Part shown: piece by piece, positions 33,679 to 42,118 of the stretch
How positions within the stretch are numbered: the stretch's first letter is position 1
How the letters are laid out: each line of letters starts with the position of its first letter
Source of the DNA: a bacterium 1xD8-48
GTDB lineage: Bacteria; Bacillota; Clostridia; Lachnospirales; Lachnospiraceae
Assembly: GCA_009917455.1 (NCBI GenBank)
Contig: QZDS01000009.1
Coordinates: 1 to 64,000, forward strand
Direction of reading: 5' to 3'
DNA length: 64,000 nt
Made by a program: the position numbers and the translations under genes
Notes under the pieces: model-generated
Databases searched by the model: none
What the model was told of the DNA's origin: nothing
The model's input: the letters and a program-made list of their open reading frames with translations, nothing else

Positions 33679-34472
33679 TGAGAAAATCGTTATTATTTAA
33701 GACAAGCGGACAAATTATTTGCGTTTTCGCGACGGCGGTTGCTCTGTTCCCGCTGGCGCTGATGCTGATTCGTTCTTTTCAGGGAGAAGGCGCGCATAAC
33801 TATGTGCGGGTATTTGAGACGGTGAATCTGGCGCCCAATTTCCTTACCAGCCTTCTTGTAGTGTTCGGAACGCTCCTGATTGTATCGGCGGTGGCGGCAA
33901 TGGCGGCGTTTGCTTTTTCAAAGCTGAATTTTCCCTTTAAAAAGGCAATTTACTATACGCTCCTCACGGGAATGATGATTCCCACATCAGCGCTTATTTT
34001 TCCGCTGTTTCAGATTGTAAAGGGGCTTAGTCTCAACAACACGCCTTTTTCGCTGATTTTTCCCTATGCGACGCTGAACTGCTGTTTCAATCTGATGGTG
34101 CTGAAAAATTATTTTGACGCGCTGCCCAACGAGGTGATGGAGTCGGCGAGGATTGACGGAGCCGGCAAAGGAAAAATTTTTACCAGTATCATGATGCCTA
34201 TTGCAATACCGGGGCTGGCCTTTGTTCTGATTCAGACGTTTTTAAATGCGTGGAACGAACTGCAGATGGCTATGATTTTCATCAATGATACGTCGGTGCA
34301 GCCCATATCTGTAGTGCCCCTTCGGTTTACCCAGACTGCCGGCGTACAGGGCTTTCCGCTGGAGGTTATGTATGCTGCCTTAGTGGTATGCTTAAGTCCC
34401 ATTGCCGTCTTTTACTTTTTCGGTTCCCGGTTTTTGATTGAAGGGCTGACGCAGGGAGCCATCAAGGGATAG
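33678..34472 (+). CDS. CUT1-family sugar ABC transporter permease (MalG/UgpE-like)
   Basis: 264 residues, somewhat shorter than the usual 275-300 of MalG-type proteins. Six membrane segments are visible, with the EAA motif ESARIDGAGKGKIFTSIMMP in the fourth loop and a C-terminus ending QGAIKG, where many family members end in GAVKG. It starts on the stop codon of the first permease. Together they form the membrane channel for the binding protein at 31212. Confidence 0.9.
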   Translation: MRKSLLFKTSGQIICVFATAVALFPLALMLIRSFQGEGAHNYVRVFETVNLAPNFLTSLLVVFGTLLIVSAVAAMAAFAFSKLNFPFKKAIYYTLLTGMMIPTSALIFPLFQIVKGLSLNNTPFSLIFPYATLNCCFNLMVLKNYFDALPNEVMESARIDGAGKGKIFTSIMMPIAIPGLAFVLIQTFLNAWNELQMAMIFINDTSVQPISVVPLRFTQTAGVQGFPLEVMYAALVVCLSPIAVFYFFGSRFLIEGLTQGAIKG

Positions 34473-34556
34473 ATTTATTCCTGTGAAGGACGGGCCGGTC
34501 GGGCATGCCTGCATGCACATTCGGCGGCTGCCGCAGGGGTTTTGGGAGGATTGTCT

Positions 34557-36434
34557 ATGGAAAATGTTCCGTTTGTTTTTCGCATCAGGAAAAGCCTGAG
34601 CGCGAAAATCATATGGACGAACGCAGGAATTATCCTGCTGGTGTTTGTGAGCCTGATTTTTGCCGCGGTGGGGATTAACTATCAATATACTCTGGAAAAT
34701 GAAAAGCAGAAAATGAATATTTATATTTCCAACACCTTAAGTTCCGTGGATAATAAGCTTAAGGACATGGGAAGGGTTTCCCTGATGACCTTTTCGGACA
34801 AAAGGACACAGGAGATTCTGCGCAGGTATGACGCTTATGAATATGAGAAGCAACTTGAAAGCATGGAATATTTAAGAGGTCAGTACACCTCTCTTATCAG
34901 TATCCGGGAGGATATCAATTCCGTTTTTATTTTTGATTTGGATTCTCTGATTTTCCGGCATGACAATCTGGATTCCTCCATAAGAAACGATTATGAAATG
35001 ACGACTTTCCTGCGGCAGATAGAGGAATGGGAGGGAAAGGAAAGAAGTCTTTCCGGATGCAGGATGGTGGTGGGAACACAGCCTGAGTTTATGCGTTACA
35101 GCGCGTGGCTCATGGAAAATGTGTACAATAAGCATTGCATTTATCTGGTGAGGCAGATTAAAAGCTTTTCCCCCCATGAAGTTATCGGGCACATCCTTCT
35201 GGTAACAAATATGGAAAAAATCAGGGAATCCCTGAACGAGTATATTTATGAGGATGTATTCTACACGCTTCTCACCGAGGAAGGCGAAATCGTCTGTTCC
35301 GAGAAAGCGGATTATCTGGGGAAAAATATGGGAGACCTCTACCCGGAGGTTTACCGGTATATAGAGGGGGATTCCGGCGTTTTCCAGGAAAGACAGGACG
35401 GAAAAAATTATCTCATGGCCTACCAGAAATCCGAGTACAGCGGACTTGTACTGATGACCCGCAAGGAAATTGCGCTGATAGAAAAGGCCGCCATGGGTTT
35501 TACGGGAATAACCGTTGCAGTTTTTCTGCTGCTTCTGGTGCTTGCCGCAGCTTTGACTGGACGCAGTGTGCGGAAAACCCTAAGGCCCCTCACAGAGCTG
35601 TCGGATTCCATGGCGCACTTTAACCAGAAGGATATGGGGCGGCGCTTTGCGGTCACCACGGAAGACGAGACGGGAAAGCTGACGGCGTCTTTCAACAAAA
35701 TGATGGATACCTTAAATCAGCTCATAGAGTCGGAGTACGAGAGTAAAATCCGTTTAAGGGAGGCCCAGCTCAAGCAGCAGAAGATTTCTCTGCTGTATCT
35801 GAAAAATCAGATTAACCCTCATTTCCTGTATAATACGCTGGACACCATAAGAATCAAGGCGGAGCTTAACGGGGACAAGGAGGTGTCGGCCATGATTATG
35901 CAGATGGTGAACTTCTTCCGTCTCGGGGTGAACGCGGACAGTGAGATGGTGTCGGTTTACCATGAAATCCGTCTGATTCAGTCCTATTTAAACCTTATGC
36001 GTTACCGGTATCCGGCGCTTAACTGCGAATATGAGATTGATGAAAATCTTCTATCGGTGGAAATGCCTAATTTCATTTTACAGCCCCTGGTGGAAAACAG
36101 TGTGATGCACGGAATGCGGCAGGTGGGCTACCGGGGAACCATAAGGCTGTCCGTGAGTCGGGACGGGTCAAATCCTGAAAATATCGTGATTAAGGTTTAC
36201 GACAACGGCGCGGGAATGTCGCCGGAAGCAAGAAAGCATCTGGAGGATGTGCTGAAAAATGCGGGAGGAGACTTGCGCGAAGAAAATGAGAACAAGCATA
36301 TCGGCATTGTAAATGTGCAGAAAAGACTGAAAATATATTATCCGGACACGGCAGGACTGTCCTACCACGACAACCCTGAAGGCGGGGTCACGGTAATATT
36401 AATTATAAAAAATAATATAGAAAGAGAGGAATGA
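34557..36434 (+). CDS. Sensor histidine kinase, YesM type, of the second sugar locus
   Basis: 625 residues from the ATG at 34557, six bases after GGGAGGA. A membrane segment at about 25-47, an extracellular sensor of some 260 residues, a second segment near 315-340, HAMP, then His_kinase with His422 in INPHFLYNTLD, N box LVENSVMHG, and a HATPase domain. Its partner response regulator lies at 38012, separated from it by the ADP-ribosylglycohydrolase gene, which is unusual for these normally adjacent pairs. Confidence 0.9.
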   Translation: MENVPFVFRIRKSLSAKIIWTNAGIILLVFVSLIFAAVGINYQYTLENEKQKMNIYISNTLSSVDNKLKDMGRVSLMTFSDKRTQEILRRYDAYEYEKQLESMEYLRGQYTSLISIREDINSVFIFDLDSLIFRHDNLDSSIRNDYEMTTFLRQIEEWEGKERSLSGCRMVVGTQPEFMRYSAWLMENVYNKHCIYLVRQIKSFSPHEVIGHILLVTNMEKIRESLNEYIYEDVFYTLLTEEGEIVCSEKADYLGKNMGDLYPEVYRYIEGDSGVFQERQDGKNYLMAYQKSEYSGLVLMTRKEIALIEKAAMGFTGITVAVFLLLLVLAAALTGRSVRKTLRPLTELSDSMAHFNQKDMGRRFAVTTEDETGKLTASFNKMMDTLNQLIESEYESKIRLREAQLKQQKISLLYLKNQINPHFLYNTLDTIRIKAELNGDKEVSAMIMQMVNFFRLGVNADSEMVSVYHEIRLIQSYLNLMRYRYPALNCEYEIDENLLSVEMPNFILQPLVENSVMHGMRQVGYRGTIRLSVSRDGSNPENIVIKVYDNGAGMSPEARKHLEDVLKNAGGDLREENENKHIGIVNVQKRLKIYYPDTAGLSYHDNPEGGVTVILIIKNNIEREE

Positions 36435-36438
36435 GTAA

Positions 36439-37998
36439 ATGAAACTGGATTTTGCAACCTACAAGGACAAGGTGATGGGCTGCTGGGCGGGAAAGAATAT
36501 CGGAGGCGTTCTGGGCGCGCCCTTTGAGGGACTGCGTCAGGTTAACGACATTTCCTTTTACACCCAGGATTTGTCCATGGGGCCTCCCCCCAATGATGAT
36601 TTGGACTTACAGATTATCTGGCTGGCGGCTGTGGAGCGTTACGGAAGAAACGTAAACGCTTCTATCTTAGGCGAGTACTGGCTCTCCTATGTAATACCCA
36701 ACTGGGTGGAATACGGAACCGGCAAGGCAAACCTGCGGGCAGGACTGCAGCCGCCCCTTTCCGGCCTTGTTGACAACACCTACAAGGACAGCTGCGGCTG
36801 CTACATCCGCTCGGAAATCTGGGCCTGTCTTGCGCCTGGCAATCCTGAACTGGCTGCCCGCTATGCTTACGAGGACGCCATCGTTGACCACGAGGGCGAG
36901 GGCATGTACGGGGAAATTTTCTTTGCGGCCCTTCAAAGTGCGGCGTTTGTGGAGAGCGACAATAGAAAGCTCATCGACATCGGGCTTTCCTACATACCGG
37001 AGGAGAGTGTCACCGCAGCGGCAATCAAAAAGGCCATAGAGTGCTATGACAGCCATGCGGAGTTTATGGAAGCGCGCAGGCAGATTCATAATGCGGCTCC
37101 CGGCACCTTCGGCATTCAGGGAGGCACCTTGCAGGAAATCCCCGTGGAGGGAAACGAGGGCATGGAAATCGGCGCTCCCGGCTTTGACGCGCCGGAAAAC
37201 GTGGCCTTTACCATTGCCGGCTGGCTTTACGGAGAAGAGGATTTCGGAAAGAGTCTTTGCCTGGCGGTAGCCTGCGGCGAGGACACGGACTGTACCTGCG
37301 CCACCCTGGGGGCTGTTCTGGGAATTATTTCCGGCGCATCGGGACTTCCGGAAAAATGGACGGCTCCTCTTGACGACAAGATTGCCACACTCTGTATCGA
37401 CAAGACCAGCCGCGGCATCTGGGTTCCCGAAACGGTGACGGAGCTGACGGAGAGAGTGATGAAAGCGGTTCCCGGTTTCCTCGGACAGGATATCTGCGAC
37501 ATCTTTGCCGAGGGCGGAATGACCATTGAGTGTAAGGAAGGAGATGCTCTTTACTGCAGAAAGACTACCGATTATCTCCACAGAATCAACGGAAACGGCA
37601 AGGACGAGGCGCTTCCCGTCAGGGATTTATGCAGTCTTTCTCCTTACGTGGTGCGGTATTCCTTCCCGGCCTTTAACATCATGATTGATTATGAGGGCTC
37701 CGTATTTTTCAAGGCAGGCGAAAACCGCAAGGTAAAAGTAACCGTTACCAATTCCCACACCATGCGTCAGCAGCAATGGGCAAAAATCAGCGTTTATATG
37801 CCGGCCGGCGTGGAGACGGTAAACGGAAAGGGCTTTAGCCTTCCTCTGAACAACCTTTACGGCTCAAAAGCAGAGGCGGAAATCGAGTTTAATACAGATT
37901 TGTTTGCGGAGAGCAGGCTGGAGTTTATTGTGGAGGTTTCCCTGGAGGGAAGACATTCCTCCGGGGCAGTAAAGGTGACTCTGATGCGGGAAGCGTAA
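36439..37998 (+). CDS. ADP-ribosylglycohydrolase-family protein
   Basis: 519 residues; the usual fold is about 300-350, so there is an extra C-terminal domain of about 150 residues that looks beta-rich (KVTVTNSHTMRQQQ, VSLEGRHSSGAVKV). The two metal-binding blocks are present: PPNDDLDLQ with Asp53/Asp54/Asp56 and CGEDTDCTCATLG with Asp282/Asp284. Family enzymes remove ADP-ribose from proteins or hydrolyse ADP-ribose-like N- or O-glycosidic bonds with two magnesium ions. It is 4 bases after the kinase and 13 before the response regulator, inside a sugar uptake operon, so a small-molecule glycoside may be the substrate. Confidence 0.8.
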   Translation: MKLDFATYKDKVMGCWAGKNIGGVLGAPFEGLRQVNDISFYTQDLSMGPPPNDDLDLQIIWLAAVERYGRNVNASILGEYWLSYVIPNWVEYGTGKANLRAGLQPPLSGLVDNTYKDSCGCYIRSEIWACLAPGNPELAARYAYEDAIVDHEGEGMYGEIFFAALQSAAFVESDNRKLIDIGLSYIPEESVTAAAIKKAIECYDSHAEFMEARRQIHNAAPGTFGIQGGTLQEIPVEGNEGMEIGAPGFDAPENVAFTIAGWLYGEEDFGKSLCLAVACGEDTDCTCATLGAVLGIISGASGLPEKWTAPLDDKIATLCIDKTSRGIWVPETVTELTERVMKAVPGFLGQDICDIFAEGGMTIECKEGDALYCRKTTDYLHRINGNGKDEALPVRDLCSLSPYVVRYSFPAFNIMIDYEGSVFFKAGENRKVKVTVTNSHTMRQQQWAKISVYMPAGVETVNGKGFSLPLNNLYGSKAEAEIEFNTDLFAESRLEFIVEVSLEGRHSSGAVKVTLMREA

Positions 37999-38011
37999 GG
38001 AGGTATGGAGT

Positions 38012-38755
38012 ATGCTCAAGGTGATGCTTGTGGATGACGAGGTGACGATTCTGGAGGGTTTTAAAAGGCTCTTTGACTGGGAAGCATACGGCTGCATTGT
38101 AGTGTGCGAGGCATGCGACGGAGTAATGGCGGTAAATCAGGCCAGAACCTATCAGCCGGATATCATCATTATGGATATCAATATTCCCGTGATGTCAGGT
38201 CTCGAGGCGCTTCGCCTGATACGCGAGCAGAACAGAGACTGCGCCTGTATCATTGTCAGCGGCTATGACGAGTTTGAGTACTGCCGGGAGGCTTTGAGGC
38301 TCCAGATTACCGACTATATATTAAAGCCGGTGGACTTTGGCGAGTTTGGAAAGGTCATCGAGAATATCAAGCTGCGGCTGATTCAGAGCAAGTGCCGGAA
38401 TGTGGAGGAGCACGGGGACAAGCTGATATTTCAGCTTGCCGCCTGGCTTTCCAGGCATCTTTCCGAGGATATTTCGCTCCAGAGCATCGCCGGGGAATTT
38501 CATCTGAATTCTTCCTATATCAGCCAGCTCTTTAAGAACGAGCTGGGAATGAGGTATCACGATTACCTGACAAAGCTGCGCATGGATAAAGCCAAAACAC
38601 TTCTTGCCACAACCGGGAAAAGTATCTCGGAGATTGCCGGGGAAGTGGGCTTTCGGGATTACCGGGTTTTCACGAAGGTGTTCAAAAATGTGGAGGGAGA
38701 ATCGCCCTCTGTGTTTCGGAACGGATTTCGGGGAAGCGGAGATGAGAGGCAGTAG
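38012..38755 (+). CDS. Response regulator with AraC output domain
   Basis: 247 residues, short for the YesN type because the long middle region is absent. Receiver (1-120) with Asp8/Asp9, phospho-acceptor Asp55 in MDINIPV and Lys105 in LKPVDF, then an AraC helix-turn-helix pair (NSSYISQLFKNELGMRYHDY, VGFRDYRVFTKVFKN). It most likely takes phosphate from the kinase at 34557 and switches the transporter operon. A terminator follows at 38769. Confidence 0.9.
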   Translation: MLKVMLVDDEVTILEGFKRLFDWEAYGCIVVCEACDGVMAVNQARTYQPDIIIMDINIPVMSGLEALRLIREQNRDCACIIVSGYDEFEYCREALRLQITDYILKPVDFGEFGKVIENIKLRLIQSKCRNVEEHGDKLIFQLAAWLSRHLSEDISLQSIAGEFHLNSSYISQLFKNELGMRYHDYLTKLRMDKAKTLLATTGKSISEIAGEVGFRDYRVFTKVFKNVEGESPSVFRNGFRGSGDERQ

Positions 38756-38768
38756 GATTAAAGATTTG

Positions 38769-38808
38769 CGCCGGGAAAATTCCTTTCGGGGAATGCTCCC
38801 GGCGTTTT
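38769..38808 (+). terminator. Terminator after the sugar-locus response regulator
   Basis: CGCCGGGA and TCCCGGCG pair over 8 bases with an inner ATTCC/GGGGAAT stem, followed by TTTT. The kinase gene downstream at 38909 therefore probably has its own promoter; the 100-base gap is AT-rich. Confidence 0.6.
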
Positions 38809-38908
38809 GATTGGAATAAAAATTGACAGAAGCCTTTGTCTTGCCATTTTCAATTTTTTCCTGTATTTTAAAATAATAAAAGCGGATTTTTCGGGAGGAA
38901 TACATGTC

Positions 38909-40273
38909 ATGAAGGCAATCGGCATCGATATCGGAACAACAACTATCAGCGGAGTGATAGTTGACGCGGAAAGCAGAGCGGTTGTGCTCGCAAAGACAAT
39001 CGAGAACGGCAGCTTTATAAAGACAGAGCATGAATGGGAACGCATTCAGGATGCGGGGCTTATCGTGGAAAAGGCAAAGGGACTGCTGGACGGGTTGCTT
39101 GCGGAAAGCGGCGGGGCGTGTGCCATCGGGCTCACCGGGCAGATGCATGGGATTTTATATGTGGATGAAAAGGGAAAATGCATCAGCCCCCTTTATACCT
39201 GGCAGGACGGGCGGGGAAATCTGCCAGGGCCCGGCGGAAGGAGTCTGGTGGAGGAGATTTATGAAAAGTATCAGGTAAAAACTGCTTCCGGCTACGGGCT
39301 GGTGACCCATTTTTATAATATGAGAAATTACCGGGGGTTCGGCACGGATGGAAAGAAGGAGGAAAGCGCTTTAATCTCCGGGCAAAGGAATGTATCGGGG
39401 AAAGCGGCTTCCTTATGCACCATAGCTGACTATTTCGGAATGACGCTGACAGGGCGGCGTAAGCCTCTGATACATATCAGTATGGCGGACAGCCTTGGAT
39501 TTTTTGACGGGGAAAAGGGAACGTTTCGAAAGGATGCGATTACGGCAGCGGGGATATTCATGGAGATACTGCCCGAGGTGACAGGCCGGCTGGAAGTACT
39601 TGGAGAGTACCGGGGAATTCCCGTGACGGCGGCTTTAGGGGACAGCCAGGCCAGCTTTCTCGGCTCGGTGGGAATGGAGGAAGGCGCATTTTTGGTGAAT
39701 ATGGGAACCGGCGGGCAGATTTCGGCGATTTCGGACAGTTACTGCATAGCGCCGGGGATTGAGGCAAGACCCTATCTTAACGGCAAATATCTCCTTACAG
39801 GCGTCTCTCTTTGCGGAGGCAGGGCTTATGCCATTCTGGAAAGCTTTTTCAGGAGCTATCTTTCCGCGGCATGCGTGGAGCAGAAGGAAGAACAATACGG
39901 GGTCATGGAAAAGCTTGCGGAAAAAGGCTTTGCAGGCAAAAATAGGATGAAGGTGGTCACCGCTTTTCGGGGAACCAGAGTAAATCCGGGGCTTCGGGGA
40001 AGCATCAGCGGAATTGACGAGGATAATTTTACCCCGGAGGCGATGGTCTGTGGAGTGCTCGAGGGCATGGCGCGGGAGCTTTTTGAGTTGTACGGACAGA
40101 TTCATGCAAAAATGGGACTTGAAGTAAAGCGCCTTGTGGCTTCCGGAAACGGACTTCGGAAAAACCGGGTTCTGCGTGAAATATTCAGTCAGATGTTTGA
40201 GGCGGAGCTGACACTGGCGCCTTATGAGGAAGAGGCTGCATACGGGGCTGCGGTGGGAGGCATTTTGTCATAG
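38909..40273 (+). CDS. FGGY-family carbohydrate kinase (sedoheptulokinase-like)
   Basis: 454 residues from the ATG at 38909, nine bases after GGGAGGA; another ATG five bases earlier is out of frame. ASKHA fold with phosphate-1 motif IGIDIGTTTISG, substrate motif GLTGQMHG, adenosine-side motif MGTGGQISA and a late VASGNGLRKN. The order and GQMHG wording fit xylulokinase/sedoheptulokinase relatives. It would phosphorylate the sugar released or imported by the preceding operon; if the ADP-ribosylglycohydrolase frees a pentose, this kinase would be the next step. Substrate not determined. Confidence 0.8.
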   Translation: MKAIGIDIGTTTISGVIVDAESRAVVLAKTIENGSFIKTEHEWERIQDAGLIVEKAKGLLDGLLAESGGACAIGLTGQMHGILYVDEKGKCISPLYTWQDGRGNLPGPGGRSLVEEIYEKYQVKTASGYGLVTHFYNMRNYRGFGTDGKKEESALISGQRNVSGKAASLCTIADYFGMTLTGRRKPLIHISMADSLGFFDGEKGTFRKDAITAAGIFMEILPEVTGRLEVLGEYRGIPVTAALGDSQASFLGSVGMEEGAFLVNMGTGGQISAISDSYCIAPGIEARPYLNGKYLLTGVSLCGGRAYAILESFFRSYLSAACVEQKEEQYGVMEKLAEKGFAGKNRMKVVTAFRGTRVNPGLRGSISGIDEDNFTPEAMVCGVLEGMARELFELYGQIHAKMGLEVKRLVASGNGLRKNRVLREIFSQMFEAELTLAPYEEEAAYGAAVGGILS

Positions 40274-40534
40274 AGTGATTTTTTGCCGGTCTGTGCCGCC
40301 TGAATGGGCTGTGCGCTGTCACCATTGTATTGTTTTCCGTACATTCTTGCATTTCATAAAAGCATATGTTATTATTTTTGACGGACAGTATCAAAGAAGC
40401 TGAACTGTACCAGCGCATACATAAAGTAAATAAACGAATTCTTATATCAGATGGCTGCACCGTCGGGCGGCACATTTCCATATAAGGGTTTTCCATTGTA
40501 TGTCTGGACAGTAAAATGCCCGGGCTTTTTTTGC
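40274..40534. other. AT-rich gap upstream of the tandem repeats
   Basis: A short plus-strand frame near 40371-40485 has no good ribosome site. A self-complementary GCCCGGGC with seven T after it at about 40520 may be a weak terminator. Nothing else was recognised. Confidence 0.35.
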
Positions 40535-40750
40535 GTGAGCAGAGAGCCGAGCGGGGATGCTTGCATCCCCATTTGGCGAACGCCGCGACAGCGAGGCGAA
40601 GCCGAGCGGTGTGAGCAGAGAGCCGAGCGGGGATGCCTGCATCCCCATTTGGCGAACGCCGCGACAGCGAGGCGAAGCCGAGCGGTGTGAGCAGAGAGCC
40701 AGACGGGGATGCCTGCATCCCCATTTGGCGAACGCCGCGACAGCGAGGAA
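40535..40750. repeat. Three tandem copies of a 76-bp repeat with hairpins
   Basis: Copies start at 40535, 40611 and 40687. They differ by a few bases; the third diverges near its end. Each contains GGGGATGC-(TT or CT)-GCATCCCC, an 8-bp stem with a 2-base loop, followed by the shared GAACGCCGCGACAGCGAGG. The block ends about 30 bases before the panC start. Repeat length and the absence of spacers exclude a CRISPR array. Confidence 0.9.
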
Positions 40751-40777
40751 AGGCCGGGCGCTGAAAGGAGAATCATT

Positions 40778-41623
40778 ATGGAAATCACAGGAAGTATCAG
40801 AGAAGTAAGAGCGCAGGTAAAGGAATGGAGAAGACAGGGGCTGACGGTGGGGCTTGTGCCCACCATGGGTTATCTGCATGAAGGACACAAAAGCCTGATT
40901 GACAGGGCGGTTGCGGAAAATGACAGAGTGGTGGTCAGCGATTTTGTCAATCCCATACAATTTGGGGTAAACGAGGATTTGGCGACTTATCCAAGGGATA
41001 TCGAGGCGGATAAGCGGCTTTGCGGCGAAGCGGGAGCGCATTTGATTTTTCACCCCGAGGCGGAGGAAATGTATGCGCCGGATTTTTCAACTTATGTGGA
41101 AATGCAGAAAGTAAGCGAGGGCCTGTGCGGCAGGACGAGGCCCACACACTTCCGGGGTGTATGTACAGTGGTATGCAAGCTGTTCCACATTGTGATGCCG
41201 GACAGGGCTTATTTCGGACAGAAGGACGCGCAGCAGCTGGCTGTAATCCGCCGGATGGTGCGGGATTTGGACATGGATATCCAGATTGTGGGCTGTCCCA
41301 TTATACGGGAGGCGGACGGACTGGCTAAGAGTTCAAGGAATACCTATTTAAATAAGGAAGAAAGAGAAGCGGCGCTGGTGCTCTCAAGGGCGGTTTTTCA
41401 CGGGGAAAGTATGATGAAAAACGGTGAGAGGGACGCTGAAGCTGTACTTGCGGCAATGCGGGAGCTGATAGAGTCGGAGCCGCTTGCAAGGATTGATTAT
41501 GTGGAGATGGTGGATTCGGACAGTATACAGCCACTTACAAGGGCGGAGGGGAGTGTCCTTGTGGCGATGGCGGTTTATATTGGAAATACCCGTCTGATTG
41601 ATAATTTTATGATGAGAGTATAA
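40778..41623 (+). CDS. panC: Pantothenate synthetase
   Basis: 281 residues from the ATG at 40778, seven bases after AAAGGAG; the frame continues upstream into repeats, so that extension is rejected. PanC joins pantoate and beta-alanine with ATP to make pantothenate. The nucleotidyl-transferase motif MGYLHEGH is at about 28-35, VSDFVNPIQF follows, then FGQKDAQQL and the second ATP motif KSSRNTYL. Length is standard. It is followed by panD, which makes beta-alanine, and a transporter. Confidence 0.95.
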   Translation: MEITGSIREVRAQVKEWRRQGLTVGLVPTMGYLHEGHKSLIDRAVAENDRVVVSDFVNPIQFGVNEDLATYPRDIEADKRLCGEAGAHLIFHPEAEEMYAPDFSTYVEMQKVSEGLCGRTRPTHFRGVCTVVCKLFHIVMPDRAYFGQKDAQQLAVIRRMVRDLDMDIQIVGCPIIREADGLAKSSRNTYLNKEEREAALVLSRAVFHGESMMKNGERDAEAVLAAMRELIESEPLARIDYVEMVDSDSIQPLTRAEGSVLVAMAVYIGNTRLIDNFMMRV

Positions 41624-41703
41624 GACTGAAATATCATTATGATGAGAGATTGGCATATCATGCTGCAGGAAGCAGGATGCCGGTATAAAAGGAGTGAAAC
41701 AAC

Positions 41704-42090
41704 ATGATTCTTGAAATGTTAAAGAGTAAAATCCACCGCGCCACGGTCACTCAGGCGGAGCTTAATTATGTGGGAAGTATTACCATCGACGAGAGCCTGA
41801 TGGAGGCAGCGGGAATTTATGAATATGAAAAGGTACAGATTGCGGATGTGGATAATGGAGCCAGATTCGAAACCTATGTGATTGCCGGGGAAGCCGGGAG
41901 CGGAACCATCTGCTTGAACGGGGCTGCGGCGCGCATGGTTTCCACGGGAGATAAGGTTATTATCATGTGTTATGCGGGCATGACGCCGGAGGAAAGAAAG
42001 GAAAATCCGCCGAAGGTGGTTTTCGTGGATGAAAGCAACCGGATTACGTCCGTGGCGCGTTATGAAAAGCACGGTGTGCTGAAAGCCTGA
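41704..42090 (+). CDS. panD: Aspartate 1-decarboxylase precursor
   Basis: 128 residues with AAAGGAG. PanD makes beta-alanine from aspartate using a pyruvoyl group formed by self-cleavage. The cleavage point Gly24-Ser25 lies in [11 protein letters not shown], with the substrate-side Lys9 in SKIHRATVT and Tyr in the conserved NGAAAR block at about 74-79. The ATG at 41704 gives four residues (MILE) ahead of the usual MLKSKIHRA start; the second Met is also possible. The gene follows panC by 80 bases. Confidence 0.95.
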   Translation: MILEMLKSKIHRATVTQAELNYVGSITIDESLMEAAGIYEYEKVQIADVDNGARFETYVIAGEAGSGTICLNGAAARMVSTGDKVIIMCYAGMTPEERKENPPKVVFVDESNRITSVARYEKHGVLKA

Positions 42091-42118
42091 CAAAAGACTT
42101 TTATTATGGAGGAAAAGG

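Noticed and set aside
36667..37581. 304-codon minus-strand frame opposite the ADP-ribosylglycohydrolase
   Set aside because: Shadow of a GC-rich gene; no ribosome site and no domain.
40371..40485. Short protein-like stretch upstream of the repeats
   Set aside because: No start codon with a site and no recognisable family.
40535..40750. CRISPR array
   Set aside because: The units are contiguous 76-bp tandem repeats with no unique spacers, and no cas genes are present.
40185..41053. Minus-strand frames over the 76-bp repeats and panC
   Set aside because: They exist because the repeat is open in several frames; the products are internally repeated and lack ribosome sites.
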